A stretch of DNA of 64,000 nucleotides, taken from positions 1 to 64,000 of the forward strand of contig NZ_FCOB02000035.1 in assembly GCF_001545075.1 (NCBI RefSeq), read 5' to 3'. Within the stretch, counting starts at the first letter, position 1, and every line of letters starts with the position of its first letter. Of this stretch, positions 51,452-60,017 are shown piece after piece. Source of the stretch: Caballeronia ptereochthonis. Its GTDB lineage: Bacteria > Pseudomonadota > Gammaproteobacteria > Burkholderiales > Burkholderiaceae. The notes under the pieces were generated by a model. The model made no database searches and was not told the origin of the DNA. It was given only the letters and a program-made list of their open reading frames with translations. Position numbers and translations under genes: made by a program.

Positions 51452-52173
51452 TCTCTATCAATAACGTTTCCAAGTGGTACGGCCAGTTCCAGGTGCTGAC
51501 GGACTGCACGACCGAAGTGAAGAAGGGTGAGGTCGTCGTGGTGTGCGGCCCGTCGGGTTCGGGCAAGTCGACGCTCATCAAGACGGTAAACGGCCTCGAG
51601 CCGTTCCAGAAGGGCGAAATCACGATCAACGGGCAGTCGCTCACCGACAAGAAGACCAACCTGTCGAAGCTGCGCTCGAAGGTCGGCATGGTGTTCCAGC
51701 ACTTCGAGCTCTTTCCCCATCTGACGATCACGCAGAACCTGACGCTCGCGCAGATCAAGGTGCTCGGCCGCTCGAACGACGAAGCGACGCAGAAGGGTTT
51801 GAAGCTGCTGGATCGCGTCGGCCTGCGCGCGCAGGCCGACAAGTATCCTGGCCAGCTGTCGGGCGGCCAGCAGCAGCGCGTGGCGATTGCGCGCGCGCTG
51901 TCGATGGACCCGATCGCGATGCTCTTCGATGAGCCGACTTCCGCGCTCGACCCGGAGATGATCAACGAAGTGCTCGACGTGATGGTCGAGCTCGCGCAGG
52001 AAGGCATGACCATGATGTGCGTGACGCACGAAATGGGCTTCGCGAAGAAGGTCGCGCATCGCGTGATCTTCATGGACAAGGGCTTGATCGTCGAGGACGA
52101 TCAGAAGGAAGCGTTCTTCGCGAATCCGAAGTCGGATCGCGCGAAGGACTTCCTCGCGAAGATCCTCCACTGA
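51448..52173 (+). CDS. gltL: Glutamate/aspartate ABC transporter ATPase GltL
   Basis: 241 residues from the ATG at 51448. Walker A GPSGSGKST, Q-loop VFQHFELFPH, signature LSGGQQQRVAIARAL, Walker B MLFDEPTSALDPE and the switch His in VTHEMGFA are all present. It energises import of glutamate/aspartate. It is the last gene of the operon, which ends at the terminator at 52201-52240. Confidence 0.96.
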   Translation: MISINNVSKWYGQFQVLTDCTTEVKKGEVVVVCGPSGSGKSTLIKTVNGLEPFQKGEITINGQSLTDKKTNLSKLRSKVGMVFQHFELFPHLTITQNLTLAQIKVLGRSNDEATQKGLKLLDRVGLRAQADKYPGQLSGGQQQRVAIARALSMDPIAMLFDEPTSALDPEMINEVLDVMVELAQEGMTMMCVTHEMGFAKKVAHRVIFMDKGLIVEDDQKEAFFANPKSDRAKDFLAKILH

Positions 52174-52200
52174 TCGATCGGCTTTTCGTCGCCAGAACAA

Positions 52201-52239
52201 AAAACGCGGCCTCCCGTAAGGAGGGCCGCGTTTTTTTTC
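52201..52239. terminator. Terminator after gltL (also facing the YegP-like gene)
   Basis: Stem ACGCGGCCTCC (from 52204) pairs with GGAGGGCCGCGT (to 52232) with one bulge and a CGTAA loop. A run of eight T follows on the plus strand and AAAA precedes it, so it can also stop minus-strand transcripts. Confidence 0.85.
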
Positions 52240-52250
52240 AACCATCCCGG

Positions 52251-52430
52251 TCAGGAATTGTCGACCACCGCCGCATCGGGCGCGTTGTGCTTCACGGATT
52301 CGATGCCGTTTTCCGCCGAGCCCTTCGCCTTGTACATCTCGCTCGTCAGGATGCGTTCGCCGTTGCTCGCGTGCAGGTTGAAGTAGAACTCGCCTTTCTT
52401 CGCCCGGTCGATCACGAATTTCCCAGCCAT
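52251..52430 (-). CDS. Short YegP-family (DUF1508) protein
   Basis: 59 residues, MAGKFVIDRAKKGEFYFNLH at the start. GEFYFNLHASNGERILTSE and KGSAENGIESVKHNA match the DUF1508 repeat. E. coli YegP has two such repeats; this gene has one. A very strong ribosome site, AAGGAGGAAAGG, lies directly upstream (52434-52445). Its function is unknown. Its small size makes it easy to miss. Confidence 0.9.
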   Translation of the reverse strand: MAGKFVIDRAKKGEFYFNLHASNGERILTSEMYKAKGSAENGIESVKHNAPDAAVVDNS

Positions 52431-52543
52431 GGCCTTTCCTCCTTCGGTGGATGAACGAGTCCAGCGTCGTGCTCTACGCCGCGGAGCGGAATTGACGATT
52501 GTTTACCGGGTGTGGGCAGTCGCCCAAAGAGCGACCGGCGCGC

Positions 52544-53446
52544 TCACTCGATGCCCAGTTCCGATTCCACGGCCGCCGTGGTCTGAATCTCGCCGATCTT
52601 CAGCGCCGAGCCGACGCACGCCTTCGCGAGCGGCTCGGCCGCCTTCTTCGCGACTTCCTCCGGCACCGGAATATTCACCGTGCGGGAGAGCGCGCCTTGC
52701 TGGAACATGGCGAGATCGCCGGGCGCGAAGCGCGTCCAGGTTTCATTGTCGGTGAGCGGCGATGTGGCGATCACGGCGACGCGATCTTCCGGCGTCGTGT
52801 ACTTGGCGAAGTCGATCGACATGTCCGCGTCGATCAGATGCGCCGTCGAGAAGGGCCAGCTACGCACCAGATAGTACAAATGCGTCGAGCAGTGCGAGAA
52901 GAGCGCCTGGCCGTTCGACATCAGGAAATTGAAGACGCCGTATTGCGTGATGTCGCGCGTGAGTTCGGCGAGCGTGTCGAACAGTTCTTCCAGCGGCGGC
53001 TGCGAGCAGGGAAACGCTTTGCGGAGGCCTTGCAGCAGCGCACAGAACGCGAGTTCGCTGTCCGTCGTGCCGACCGGCTGATAGACGCCGGTCAGTTCAG
53101 GCGCGTGACCTTGCAGATCGCCGTTGTGCGCGAAGATCCAGTGCCGTCCCCACAGCTCGCGCATGAACGGGTGGCAGTTCTCGAGCAGGATATGCCCCTG
53201 CGTCGCCTTGCGGATGTGCGCAATGGTGTTTTTCGACTTGATCGGATAGCGCTTCACCATGTCCGCGAGCGGCGAGCTGGCGGACGACTGATGATCGATG
53301 AAGAGCCGGCAGGCCTTGTCCTCGAAGAACGCGATGCCCCAGCCGTCGGCGTGATGATCCGTGACTCCGCCGCGCGCCGCGAACCCGGTGAACGAGAAGG
53401 TCACGTCCGTGGGTTCGGCGCAATTCATTCCGAGAAGTTGGCACAT
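52544..53446 (-). CDS. Class II glutamine amidotransferase (YafJ-like)
   Basis: 300 residues. The N-terminal Cys nucleophile is Cys2 (MCQLLGMN), as in Ntn-type glutamine amidotransferases. The fold is visible in DHHADGWGIAFFE, HIRKATQG, CHPFMRELWGRHWIFAHNGDL and GTTDSELAF. It releases ammonia from glutamine for an unknown acceptor. It is transcribed alone, divergent from pyrC. Confidence 0.9.
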   Translation of the reverse strand: MCQLLGMNCAEPTDVTFSFTGFAARGGVTDHHADGWGIAFFEDKACRLFIDHQSSASSPLADMVKRYPIKSKNTIAHIRKATQGHILLENCHPFMRELWGRHWIFAHNGDLQGHAPELTGVYQPVGTTDSELAFCALLQGLRKAFPCSQPPLEELFDTLAELTRDITQYGVFNFLMSNGQALFSHCSTHLYYLVRSWPFSTAHLIDADMSIDFAKYTTPEDRVAVIATSPLTDNETWTRFAPGDLAMFQQGALSRTVNIPVPEEVAKKAAEPLAKACVGSALKIGEIQTTAAVESELGIE

Positions 53447-53635
53447 GTCGCTGAAGCAGGCGGGCGGTCGCCTTGGGCTGGGTTGTTACAATACGTACGA
53501 CAAGCATATCACCGAGCCCAGGCCGAAAAAATCGCGCAACCGCTCATAACGGTGCGCGTTGTGGAATTTCCACGGCGATTTTTTCCTGCTCTCGCGTGGA
53601 CTTGCGCCATTCCAACGTTTCCCCGTCATCACGCC

Positions 53636-54706
53636 ATGTCCGCTACCTCTTCCTCGCCCAGTTCGCTCACGATCGCGCGTCCCGACGACTGGCATCTGCA
53701 CGTGCGCGACGGCGCGACGCTCGCCGCCGTCTTGCCGCACACGGCGCGCCAGTTCGGCCGCGCGATCATCATGCCGAACCTGAAGCCGCCGGTGACGACG
53801 ACCGACATGGCCGCCGCATACCGCGAGCGGATTCTGGCGGCGCTGCCGACGGAGGGCGCGGGCGCGCGCTTCGAGCCGCTGATGACGCTCTATCTCACCG
53901 ACAACACGCCGCCCGACGAGATCCGCCGCGCGCGGGAGAGCGGCTTCGTGCACGGCGTGAAGCTGTATCCGGCGGGCGCGACGACCAACTCCGACGCGGG
54001 CGTGACGAATCTCGCGAACTGCGCGAAGACGCTCGAAGCAATGCAGGAAACCGGCATGCCGTTGCTGGTGCACGGTGAAGTGACCGACGGCGATATCGAC
54101 GTGTTCGACCGCGAAAAGGTCTTCATCGACCGCGTGATGACGCCGCTGCGCCGCGACTTTCCCGCGCTGAAGATCGTCTTCGAGCACATCACGACGAAGG
54201 ACGCCGCCGATTACGTGCGCGAAGCGGAAGGTCCGATCGGGGCGACCATCACCGCGCATCACCTGCTCTACAACCGCAACATCATGCTGATCGGCGGCAT
54301 GCGTCCGCATTACTACTGCCTGCCGGTGCTGAAGCGCGAGACCCATCGCGTGGCGCTCGTCGAAGCGGCGACGTCCGGCAATCCGCGCTATTTCCTCGGC
54401 ACGGACAGCGCACCGCATCCGAAGGGCCTGAAGGAGCACGCGTGCGGCTGCGCGGGCTGCTACACGGCGCTGCATGCGCTCGAGCTCTACACCGAAAGCT
54501 TCGACAAGGCCGGCGCGCTGGACAAGCTCGAAGGTTTCGCGAGCTTCCACGGCGCGGACTTCTACGGCCTGCCGCGCAGCACGGAGACGGTGACGCTGGA
54601 ACGCGCATCGTGGACGCTGCCCGCCGAATTCACCGCCGGCGACGCGGCGATCGTGCCGCTGCGCGGCGGCGAGTCGATCGGCTGGCGCTTCTCGGACGCG
54701 CGCTGA
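53636..54706 (+). CDS. pyrC: Dihydroorotase (PyrC, class II)
   Basis: 356 residues from the ATG at 53636. Metal ligands His20 and His22 (DDWHLHVRDG), the carboxylated Lys110 in HGVKLYPAGATTNS, His in LLVHGE and EHITTKDA, and Asp in LGTDSAPHPKG are all in place. It closes N-carbamoyl-aspartate to dihydroorotate in pyrimidine synthesis. The short N-terminal Ser-rich stretch precedes the usual PyrC start region. DUF3025 follows 10 bases later. Confidence 0.95.
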   Translation: MSATSSSPSSLTIARPDDWHLHVRDGATLAAVLPHTARQFGRAIIMPNLKPPVTTTDMAAAYRERILAALPTEGAGARFEPLMTLYLTDNTPPDEIRRARESGFVHGVKLYPAGATTNSDAGVTNLANCAKTLEAMQETGMPLLVHGEVTDGDIDVFDREKVFIDRVMTPLRRDFPALKIVFEHITTKDAADYVREAEGPIGATITAHHLLYNRNIMLIGGMRPHYYCLPVLKRETHRVALVEAATSGNPRYFLGTDSAPHPKGLKEHACGCAGCYTALHALELYTESFDKAGALDKLEGFASFHGADFYGLPRSTETVTLERASWTLPAEFTAGDAAIVPLRGGESIGWRFSDAR

Positions 54707-54716
54707 GCCCTCGCGC

Positions 54717-55526
54717 GTGGGTGCGGGTTTCGCCGATATCGATTGGGCGCGGCCCTGGCTCGCGCCGATCGAACCGCGCGGCAGGCGCTGGCAGGCGGCG
54801 GCGCTTGCCGGTCATGCCGAATACCTCGCGGCGCTCAACGAAGACGCGGTGCGCGCAGCGCTCGTCACGGGGCGCGGCAAGCCGCTCGCGTTCATCGCGC
54901 AGGAAGAACTGCCGGCCGGCGCTTCCTACGAAGCCCACATCGCGCAGACCGGCCGCGTGCCGACGCGCCACAATCTCCACGATTTCTTCAACGGCCTGAT
55001 GTGGTTTGCGTATCCGCGCATCAAGGCCGCGCTCAACGCGCGTCAGGCGGCGCAGATCGATGCGCTCGGCATCGGCCCGACGCGCGGCGGCGTGCGCGAC
55101 GCGCTCACGCTCTTCGACGAAAACGCGGTGCTCTTCGCCTGCGCCGACGCGACGCTCGCCGATGCGCTGCGCGGCTTCGGCTGGCGCGCGCTGTTCATTA
55201 CCGAGCGTGCGGCCTGGGGCACGCGCTGCGAGGCGCGCCTGTTCGGGCACGCGCTGCTCGAGAAGCTCGTCGCGCCTTACAAGGCGTGCACGGGGCACGC
55301 GTGGATCGTCGACGTTCCCGCCGACTATTTCACGCTCGACGATACCGCGCGCCGCGCGCTCGTCGACGAGGCGGTGTCGGCGCGCATCGCGGCCGAGCCG
55401 CTCGACAGCCGTGGGTTTGCGCCGCTGCCGGTGCTCGGCGTGCCGGGCTGGTGGGACGCGAACGCATCGCCCGATTTCTACGACGATACCTCCGTCTTTC
55501 GGCCAGGCCGCCGCGTGCGCCGATAG
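54717..55526 (+). CDS. DUF3025 family protein
   Basis: 269 residues, GTG start at 54717. It fits DUF3025, with NLHDFFNGLMWFAYPRIKAALN, GVRDALTLFDENAVLF, ERAAWGTRCEARLFGHALLEKL and VLGVPGWWDANASPDFYDDTSVFRP. The function is unknown. It follows pyrC by ten bases and precedes rnpB. Confidence 0.87.
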   Translation: MGAGFADIDWARPWLAPIEPRGRRWQAAALAGHAEYLAALNEDAVRAALVTGRGKPLAFIAQEELPAGASYEAHIAQTGRVPTRHNLHDFFNGLMWFAYPRIKAALNARQAAQIDALGIGPTRGGVRDALTLFDENAVLFACADATLADALRGFGWRALFITERAAWGTRCEARLFGHALLEKLVAPYKACTGHAWIVDVPADYFTLDDTARRALVDEAVSARIAAEPLDSRGFAPLPVLGVPGWWDANASPDFYDDTSVFRPGRRVRR

Positions 55527-55534
55527 GCGGATGT

Positions 55535-55540
55535 TAAAAT
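55535..55540 (+). promoter_or_regulatory. -10 element of rnpB
   Basis: TAAAAT at 55535-55540 ends ten bases before the predicted RNA 5' end, a good -10 distance. No consensus -35 is visible. Confidence 0.55.
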
Positions 55541-55549
55541 CGAACCGGC

Positions 55550-55960
<411 letters not shown>

Positions 55961-55975
55961 GTCGTCATTCAAGGA

Positions 55976-56010
55976 AAAAGAGCCGGCGTCTTGCGACGCC
56001 GGCTCTTTTA
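55976..56010 (+). terminator. Terminator after rnpB
   Basis: A stem of at least 14 bp (AAAGAGCCGGCGTC with its complement) closes on a TTGC loop and ends with TTTT at 56006-56009. A-rich bases on the other side could also stop the convergent osmC-like transcript. Confidence 0.85.
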
Positions 56011-56029
56011 TTTCAGCGCGCGGTTCGGA

Positions 56030-56452
56030 TCACGCTTCGACGATGTCGAACGAATGCGTGAGTTCCGCCGTCTTCGCGAGCATGATCGACGCCGAGCAGT
56101 ACTTGTCGTGCGACAGGTTGATCGCGCGCTCGACTGTCGTCGGGTTCAGGTTCTTGCCTGTCACGGTGAAGTGGAAGTGGATCTTCGTGAAGACCTTCGG
56201 GTCCTCGCTCGCGCGATCGGCCTTGAGCGTGACGGAGCAGCCGTGGATTTCCTGGCGGCTCTTTTTCAGGATCATGACGACGTCGTAGGCGGTACAGCCG
56301 CCGGTGCCGAGCAAGACCATTTCCATCGGGCGGGGCGCGAGATTGCGTCCGCCGCCTTCCGGCGCGCCGTCCATGTTGACGAGATGACCGCTTCCCGTCT
56401 CGGCGGCGAAGGCCATGCCGTCCTGTCCCATCCAGCTAACTTTGCATTCCAT
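56030..56452 (-). CDS. OsmC family protein
   Basis: 140 residues from MECKVSWMGQ, with GGAG eight bases upstream; a GTG at 56473 would add seven residues. The two redox-type cysteines are in LGTGGCTAYDVVM and SHDKYCSAS. Members of the OsmC/Ohr superfamily reduce organic hydroperoxides with a Cys pair; the YhfA-like subgroup has unclear function. It stands alone, convergent with rnpB. Confidence 0.9.
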   Translation of the reverse strand: MECKVSWMGQDGMAFAAETGSGHLVNMDGAPEGGGRNLAPRPMEMVLLGTGGCTAYDVVMILKKSRQEIHGCSVTLKADRASEDPKVFTKIHFHFTVTGKNLNPTTVERAINLSHDKYCSASIMLAKTAELTHSFDIVEA

Positions 56453-56746
56453 GCTCAGGCTCCAGCTGCTCACACATCGTTACAGAGAGGCTTCATTGTA
56501 GCGGTTCATGCATGCTTGCCTGATCGCGCGTTACGCGCATTTCCCGGTTGACGAGCGGAAAATCGAGCGACCGGCTTTGATGTCGCTCGTGCGAACTTGA
56601 GTCGAGGGCGTCCTCTAAACTCGAAAATCCCGAAAAATCGGGCACCCGTATGTACATAACCCTATGAACCATAAGAGAAATAGGTGGGTGTCGGCGCGAT
56701 TTCAATATTTCAAATAATGAAATTCAATTTCATGATGCAAATCTTC

Positions 56747-56775
56747 TTGCTTTGCAGCATGACCGTGCCTATACT
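56747..56775 (+). promoter_or_regulatory. Sigma-70 promoter of the small RNA
   Basis: TTGCTT (56747-56752), a 17-base spacer and TATACT (56770-56775). The predicted start is about 56782. Confidence 0.8.
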
Positions 56776-56781
56776 CGCTTC

Positions 56782-56843
56782 TGTCTCCTCCACCTCCTCC
56801 TTAGGTGGATTAAGCCCGAGCCTCAGTTGCTCGGGTTTTTTTT
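56782..56843 (+). ncRNA. Small RNA with anti-Shine-Dalgarno loop
   Basis: A transcript of about 62 nt is defined by a good promoter upstream and an eight-T intrinsic terminator. Hairpin 1 has arms CCACCT (56790-56795) and AGGTGG (56803-56808); its loop is CCTCCTT, complementary to AAGGAGG. The 5' tail CTCCTCC also matches a Shine-Dalgarno sequence. Hairpin 2 (56815-56821 with 56829-56835, extended by A-T pairs) is the terminator. It resembles, from memory, the Rfam family called Betaproteobacteria toxic small RNA. It should base-pair with ribosome sites; family and function need testing. Confidence 0.75.
56815..56843 (+). terminator. Terminator of the small RNA
   Basis: CCCGAGC and GCTCGGG arms with a CTCAGTT loop are followed by eight T residues (56836-56843). 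Confidence 0.9.
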
Positions 56844-56901
56844 CATCCTCGCCGGATCTTCGTCCGGCTCTGCTCCGTCTTGCCGCGACCGTCGCAACTC
56901 T

Positions 56902-56931
56902 TTGACGGCGCGGATATTTTCCCTATATAAT
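56902..56931 (+). promoter_or_regulatory. Sigma-70 promoter of rplM-rpsI
   Basis: TTGACG (56902-56907), an 18-base spacer and a perfect TATAAT (56926-56931). Start is expected near 56938, giving a leader of about 125 bases that opens with a 7-bp hairpin (56940-56946 with 56960-56966). Confidence 0.88.
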
Positions 56932-57062
56932 TCAAAGTTCTCTTCGTTACACACGCCCGCGAAGAGGGTCAGGGAGAGCCTGCACGCGCCTCGATGCGCA
57001 CTACATATAAGCAGGACCGAACAAGGCAAAGCTCAAGGGCAGGTTAAATTTTTGGATCGATC

Positions 57063-57491
57063 ATGAAGACGTTTTCCGCAAAAGCCGAAGAGGTGACGCG
57101 CGAATGGTACGTGATTGACGCGACGGATAAGGTTCTCGGCCGTGTCGCCAGCGAAGTGGCACGCCGTCTTCGCGGCAAGCACAAGCCTGAATTCACTCCG
57201 CACGTCGACACCGGTGATTTCATCATCGTCGTCAACGCCGGCAAGCTGAAGGTCACCGGCAACAAGACCACGGACAAGAAGTACTATCGTCACTCGGGCT
57301 ACCCGGGCGGCATCTACGAAACGACGTTCGGCAAGATGCAAGAGCGTTTCCCGGGCCGTGCGCTCGAGAAGGCTGTCAAGGGCATGCTTCCGAAGGGTCC
57401 GCTCGGCTACGCGATGATCAAGAAGCTGAAGGTCTACGCCGAAGCAACGCATCCGCACACGGCTCAACAGCCTAAAGCGCTCGAGATCTAA
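57063..57491 (+). CDS. rplM: 50S ribosomal protein L13
   Basis: 142 residues, the usual length. MKTFSAKAEEVTREWYVIDATDKVLGRVASEVARRLRGKHK and the GRALEKAVKGMLPKGPLGYAMIKKLKVYAEATHPH end are diagnostic. L13 binds 23S rRNA early in assembly. The gene forms the standard operon with rpsI, 11 bases downstream. A long structured leader precedes it; L13-mediated autoregulation is known in E. coli and could act here. Confidence 0.98.
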   Translation: MKTFSAKAEEVTREWYVIDATDKVLGRVASEVARRLRGKHKPEFTPHVDTGDFIIVVNAGKLKVTGNKTTDKKYYRHSGYPGGIYETTFGKMQERFPGRALEKAVKGMLPKGPLGYAMIKKLKVYAEATHPHTAQQPKALEI

Positions 57492-57502
57492 GGGGAGCCC
57501 AC

Positions 57503-57895
57503 ATGATCGGTAACTGGAACTACGGTACGGGCCGCCGCAAGAGCGCCGTCGCTCGTGTCTTCATCAAGTCGGGCAAGGGCGACATCATCGTCAATGGCAA
57601 GCCCATCGCCGACTACTTCTCGCGCGAAACGTCGCTGATGATCGTGCGCCAGCCGCTGGAACTCACGAACCACGGCACGACGTTCGACATCAAGGTCAAC
57701 GTGTCGGGCGGCGGTGAAACGGGTCAGGCAGGCGCGGTTCGCCACGGCATCACCCGCGCGCTGATGGACTACGACGCAACGCTGAAGTCGCAACTGTCGA
57801 ACGCAGGCTTCGTCACCCGCGACGCGCGTGAAGTGGAGCGTAAGAAGGTCGGTTTCCACAAGGCACGCCGCCGCAAGCAGTTCTCGAAGCGCTAA
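57503..57895 (+). CDS. rpsI: 30S ribosomal protein S9
   Basis: 130 residues. The start YGTGRRKSAVARVFIKSGKG, VSGGGETGQAGAVRHGI and the basic tail RKKVGFHKARRRKQFSKR are diagnostic; the terminal Lys-Arg reaches the P-site tRNA. GGGGAG lies before the ATG. It ends the rplM operon and is followed by a terminator. Confidence 0.98.
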   Translation: MIGNWNYGTGRRKSAVARVFIKSGKGDIIVNGKPIADYFSRETSLMIVRQPLELTNHGTTFDIKVNVSGGGETGQAGAVRHGITRALMDYDATLKSQLSNAGFVTRDAREVERKKVGFHKARRRKQFSKR

Positions 57896-57938
57896 TCGCT
57901 TTGGCGTTTCGCCGGGCGCGTCCTGGCCAAACTGCTTC

Positions 57939-57977
57939 AAAAGCCGCCCGCACCTTGTGTGCCGGCGGCTTTTTCAT
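57939..57977 (+). terminator. Terminator after rpsI
   Basis: AAAAGCCGCC (57939-57948) pairs with 57964-57973, with an inner GCAC/GTGC pairing and a T-run of five. It separates rplM-rpsI from erpA. Confidence 0.85.
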
Positions 57978-58097
57978 TTGGCGCAGGCAGGCTGAACCAT
58001 GTCGAATTTGCATATAGCCCATTGATTTCATGGACTTCCAGCACGATATCGAGATCAGCCCTACAATATCGGCTAGAAGCTTAATTGGAGAGTTCGA

Positions 58098-58463
58098 ATG
58101 AGCGCTGTCAGCGATACCCCCACGACCGAAATGCCGATGCCATTCGTCTTCACCGACGCGGCTGCGGACAAGGTCAAGCAATTGATCGACGAAGAAGGCA
58201 ATCCGGACCTGAAGCTGCGCGTGTTCGTGCAGGGCGGCGGATGCTCCGGTTTCCAGTATGGTTTCACGTTCGATGAGACCATCAACGAAGACGACACCGT
58301 AATGGACAAGGCCGGTGTCCAGTTGCTCGTCGACTCGATGAGCTATCAGTACCTCGTCGGTGCGGAGATCGACTATAAGGACGACCTCAACGGCGCCCAG
58401 TTCGTCATCAAGAACCCGAACGCCACGACCACCTGTGGTTGCGGATCGTCGTTCTCGGTTTGA
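58098..58463 (+). CDS. erpA: Iron-sulfur cluster insertion protein ErpA
   Basis: 121 residues. An A-type carrier with the three conserved cysteines in GGGCSGFQY and the C-terminal CGCGSSF. It delivers 4Fe-4S clusters to target enzymes, in many bacteria those of isoprenoid synthesis. TTGGAGAG precedes the ATG. A -10-like TACAAT is at 58062-58067. Convergent with anmK. Confidence 0.96.
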   Translation: MSAVSDTPTTEMPMPFVFTDAAADKVKQLIDEEGNPDLKLRVFVQGGGCSGFQYGFTFDETINEDDTVMDKAGVQLLVDSMSYQYLVGAEIDYKDDLNGAQFVIKNPNATTTCGCGSSFSV

Positions 58464-58485
58464 GTGCGTTCCCCGCGCGGTAGTG

Positions 58486-58511
58486 AAAACGGAGCCTCGG
58501 GCTCCGTTTTT
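58486..58511. terminator. Bidirectional terminator between erpA and anmK
   Basis: AAAACGGAGCC (58486-58496) pairs with 58500-58510 around a TCG loop. T residues flank it on the plus strand and, through the A-run, on the minus strand, so it can end both convergent genes. Confidence 0.88.
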
Positions 58512-58517
58512 GTTGGG

Positions 58518-59669
58518 TCAACGCGGATAGATCGCGCCGAGAATGCGCTCGCCCGCGGCGCCCGTCACCGAGGCCAGATTGCCCGGCTCCCGCGCGACGC
58601 AGCGCATCGCGAGCCACGCGAACGCGAGCGCCTCGACCTGCTGCGGCGGTACGCCGAGCGCTTCGGTCGTCATGACAGGCACGCCCGTGACGCCGCTGTC
58701 CTCGAGCGCTTGCTGGAGCATCTTCAGGAGCACCGGATTGCGCGCGCCGCCGCCGCACACATAGACGGCGCGGGTATCCGACGCGTGGCGCGCGATCTCG
58801 CGGGCGACCGTCGTGGCGGTGAGCGCGGTGAGGCTCGCCTGCACGTCGGCAGGCGCGAGATGCGTGAAGGCGGCGAGCTTCGCATCCATCCACCCGGGGT
58901 TGAACAGGTCGCGCCCGGTGCTCTTCGGCGGCGCCTGATCGAAGAACGGCTCGTCGAGAAATGCGCTGAGCAGCGGCGGACTGACCCGACCTTGCGCCGC
59001 GAATTGACCGCCATCGTCGTAGGGTCTTTGCAGATGACGCAGCGCCCATTCATCGATCAGCGCGTTCGCCGGGCCGCAATCGAAGCCGCGTACCTCGCCG
59101 CTCGCCGGCAGGATCGTGATATTGCTGATGCCGCCCAGATTGCATACGACGCGCGTCTCGTTCTTCGCGCCGAACACCGTCGCGTGAAACGCCGGGACGA
59201 GCGGCGCGCCCTGGCCGCCCGCGGCGACATCGCGGCTGCGAAAGTCCGCGACGACGTCGATGCTGGTCATTTCCGCGAGCAGCGCCGGATTGTTGATCTG
59301 CCGCGTGTAACCCTTTTCCGGCCGATGCCGCACCGTCTGACCGTGCACGCCGATCGCCCGCACCTTCGACGCCGAATAGCCGCTCATGCTCTGCAGTTCG
59401 TGACAGCACACGGCGTAGCGCGTCGCGAGCGCGTGCGCGGCGAGCGCCTCGCGCTCGAGTTCGTTGTCGCCGGGCGATTGCAGTTCGAACAGCGCGTCGC
59501 GCAAGCCTTTCGAAAAGGAAACATGGGCCTCGCCGAGCACGACAGGCGGCTTGCCGGTCGCGAACTGCACCGCGACGCCGTCGACGCCGTCCATGCTGGT
59601 GCCTGACATCAAACCGAAGTACACGCCGTCAGCCTTGCCGGTTTCGATTGCTTCGGTTTTCTTCGCCAC
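58518..59669 (-). CDS. anmK: Anhydro-N-acetylmuramic acid kinase
   Basis: 383 residues from a GTG start at 59669 with GGAGAG upstream. The ATPase loop GLMSGTSMDGVDGVAV, AIGVHGQTVRHRP, ADFRSRDVAAGGQGAPLVP and VCNLGGISNIT are diagnostic. It phosphorylates and opens 1,6-anhydro-MurNAc to MurNAc-6-phosphate in murein recycling. It is monocistronic here, divergent from tyrS. Confidence 0.95.
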   Translation of the reverse strand: MAKKTEAIETGKADGVYFGLMSGTSMDGVDGVAVQFATGKPPVVLGEAHVSFSKGLRDALFELQSPGDNELEREALAAHALATRYAVCCHELQSMSGYSASKVRAIGVHGQTVRHRPEKGYTRQINNPALLAEMTSIDVVADFRSRDVAAGGQGAPLVPAFHATVFGAKNETRVVCNLGGISNITILPASGEVRGFDCGPANALIDEWALRHLQRPYDDGGQFAAQGRVSPPLLSAFLDEPFFDQAPPKSTGRDLFNPGWMDAKLAAFTHLAPADVQASLTALTATTVAREIARHASDTRAVYVCGGGARNPVLLKMLQQALEDSGVTGVPVMTTEALGVPPQQVEALAFAWLAMRCVAREPGNLASVTGAAGERILGAIYPR

Positions 59670-60017
59670 GCTGCTCTCCTCGTCGATGCGTTCTTGCCGG
59701 ATGTGCTCATCCAGCGGCGATTATCCGCGCAACGGGCCGAATCGTTAAGATGCGTCTAAATCCGTCTGAATCGCGCGGCGCATTCCGAAGACCCGAAAGC
59801 CGCATAAAACAGCTCGAAGCGACACGAAACGGCACGTACGGCCCGGCATCGCGTAAAATCCTGAGCCTGAACAGACCATTGCGCGCGATTCCGTCATTTG
59901 CCGCGCGCGCCGCGTCCCGGAACGCGGCGTCCCTTCCGGTCACGCCGGATCGCAGCGACGGCGCACATGCCGCCGCGCCGCCAGCCATCGAACCCTTTGA
60001 CTTCACAAGCCGCAAGC
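59670..60017. other. Divergent promoter region anmK / tyrS
   Basis: 348 bases with no supported gene; the open frames present have no ribosome site or domain. A plus-strand -10-like TAAAAT at 59854-59859 would give tyrS a leader of about 155 bases. The anmK promoter should lie near 59680-59760 but could not be assigned. Confidence 0.55.

Larger units (their letters stand above)
56453..57062. other. Long intergenic region upstream of rplM
   Basis: 610 bases with no protein gene. Bases 56453-56740 are AT-richer than the window average and show no recognisable element. Bases 56747-56843 hold a small RNA gene with promoter and terminator. Bases 56902-57062 hold the rplM promoter and a 5' leader with a hairpin. 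Confidence 0.8.

Noticed and set aside
59707..60015. Minus-strand 102-residue frame considered as a remnant of an M23 peptidase
   Set aside because: No LytM/M23 metal motif or lysozyme-like segment is visible.
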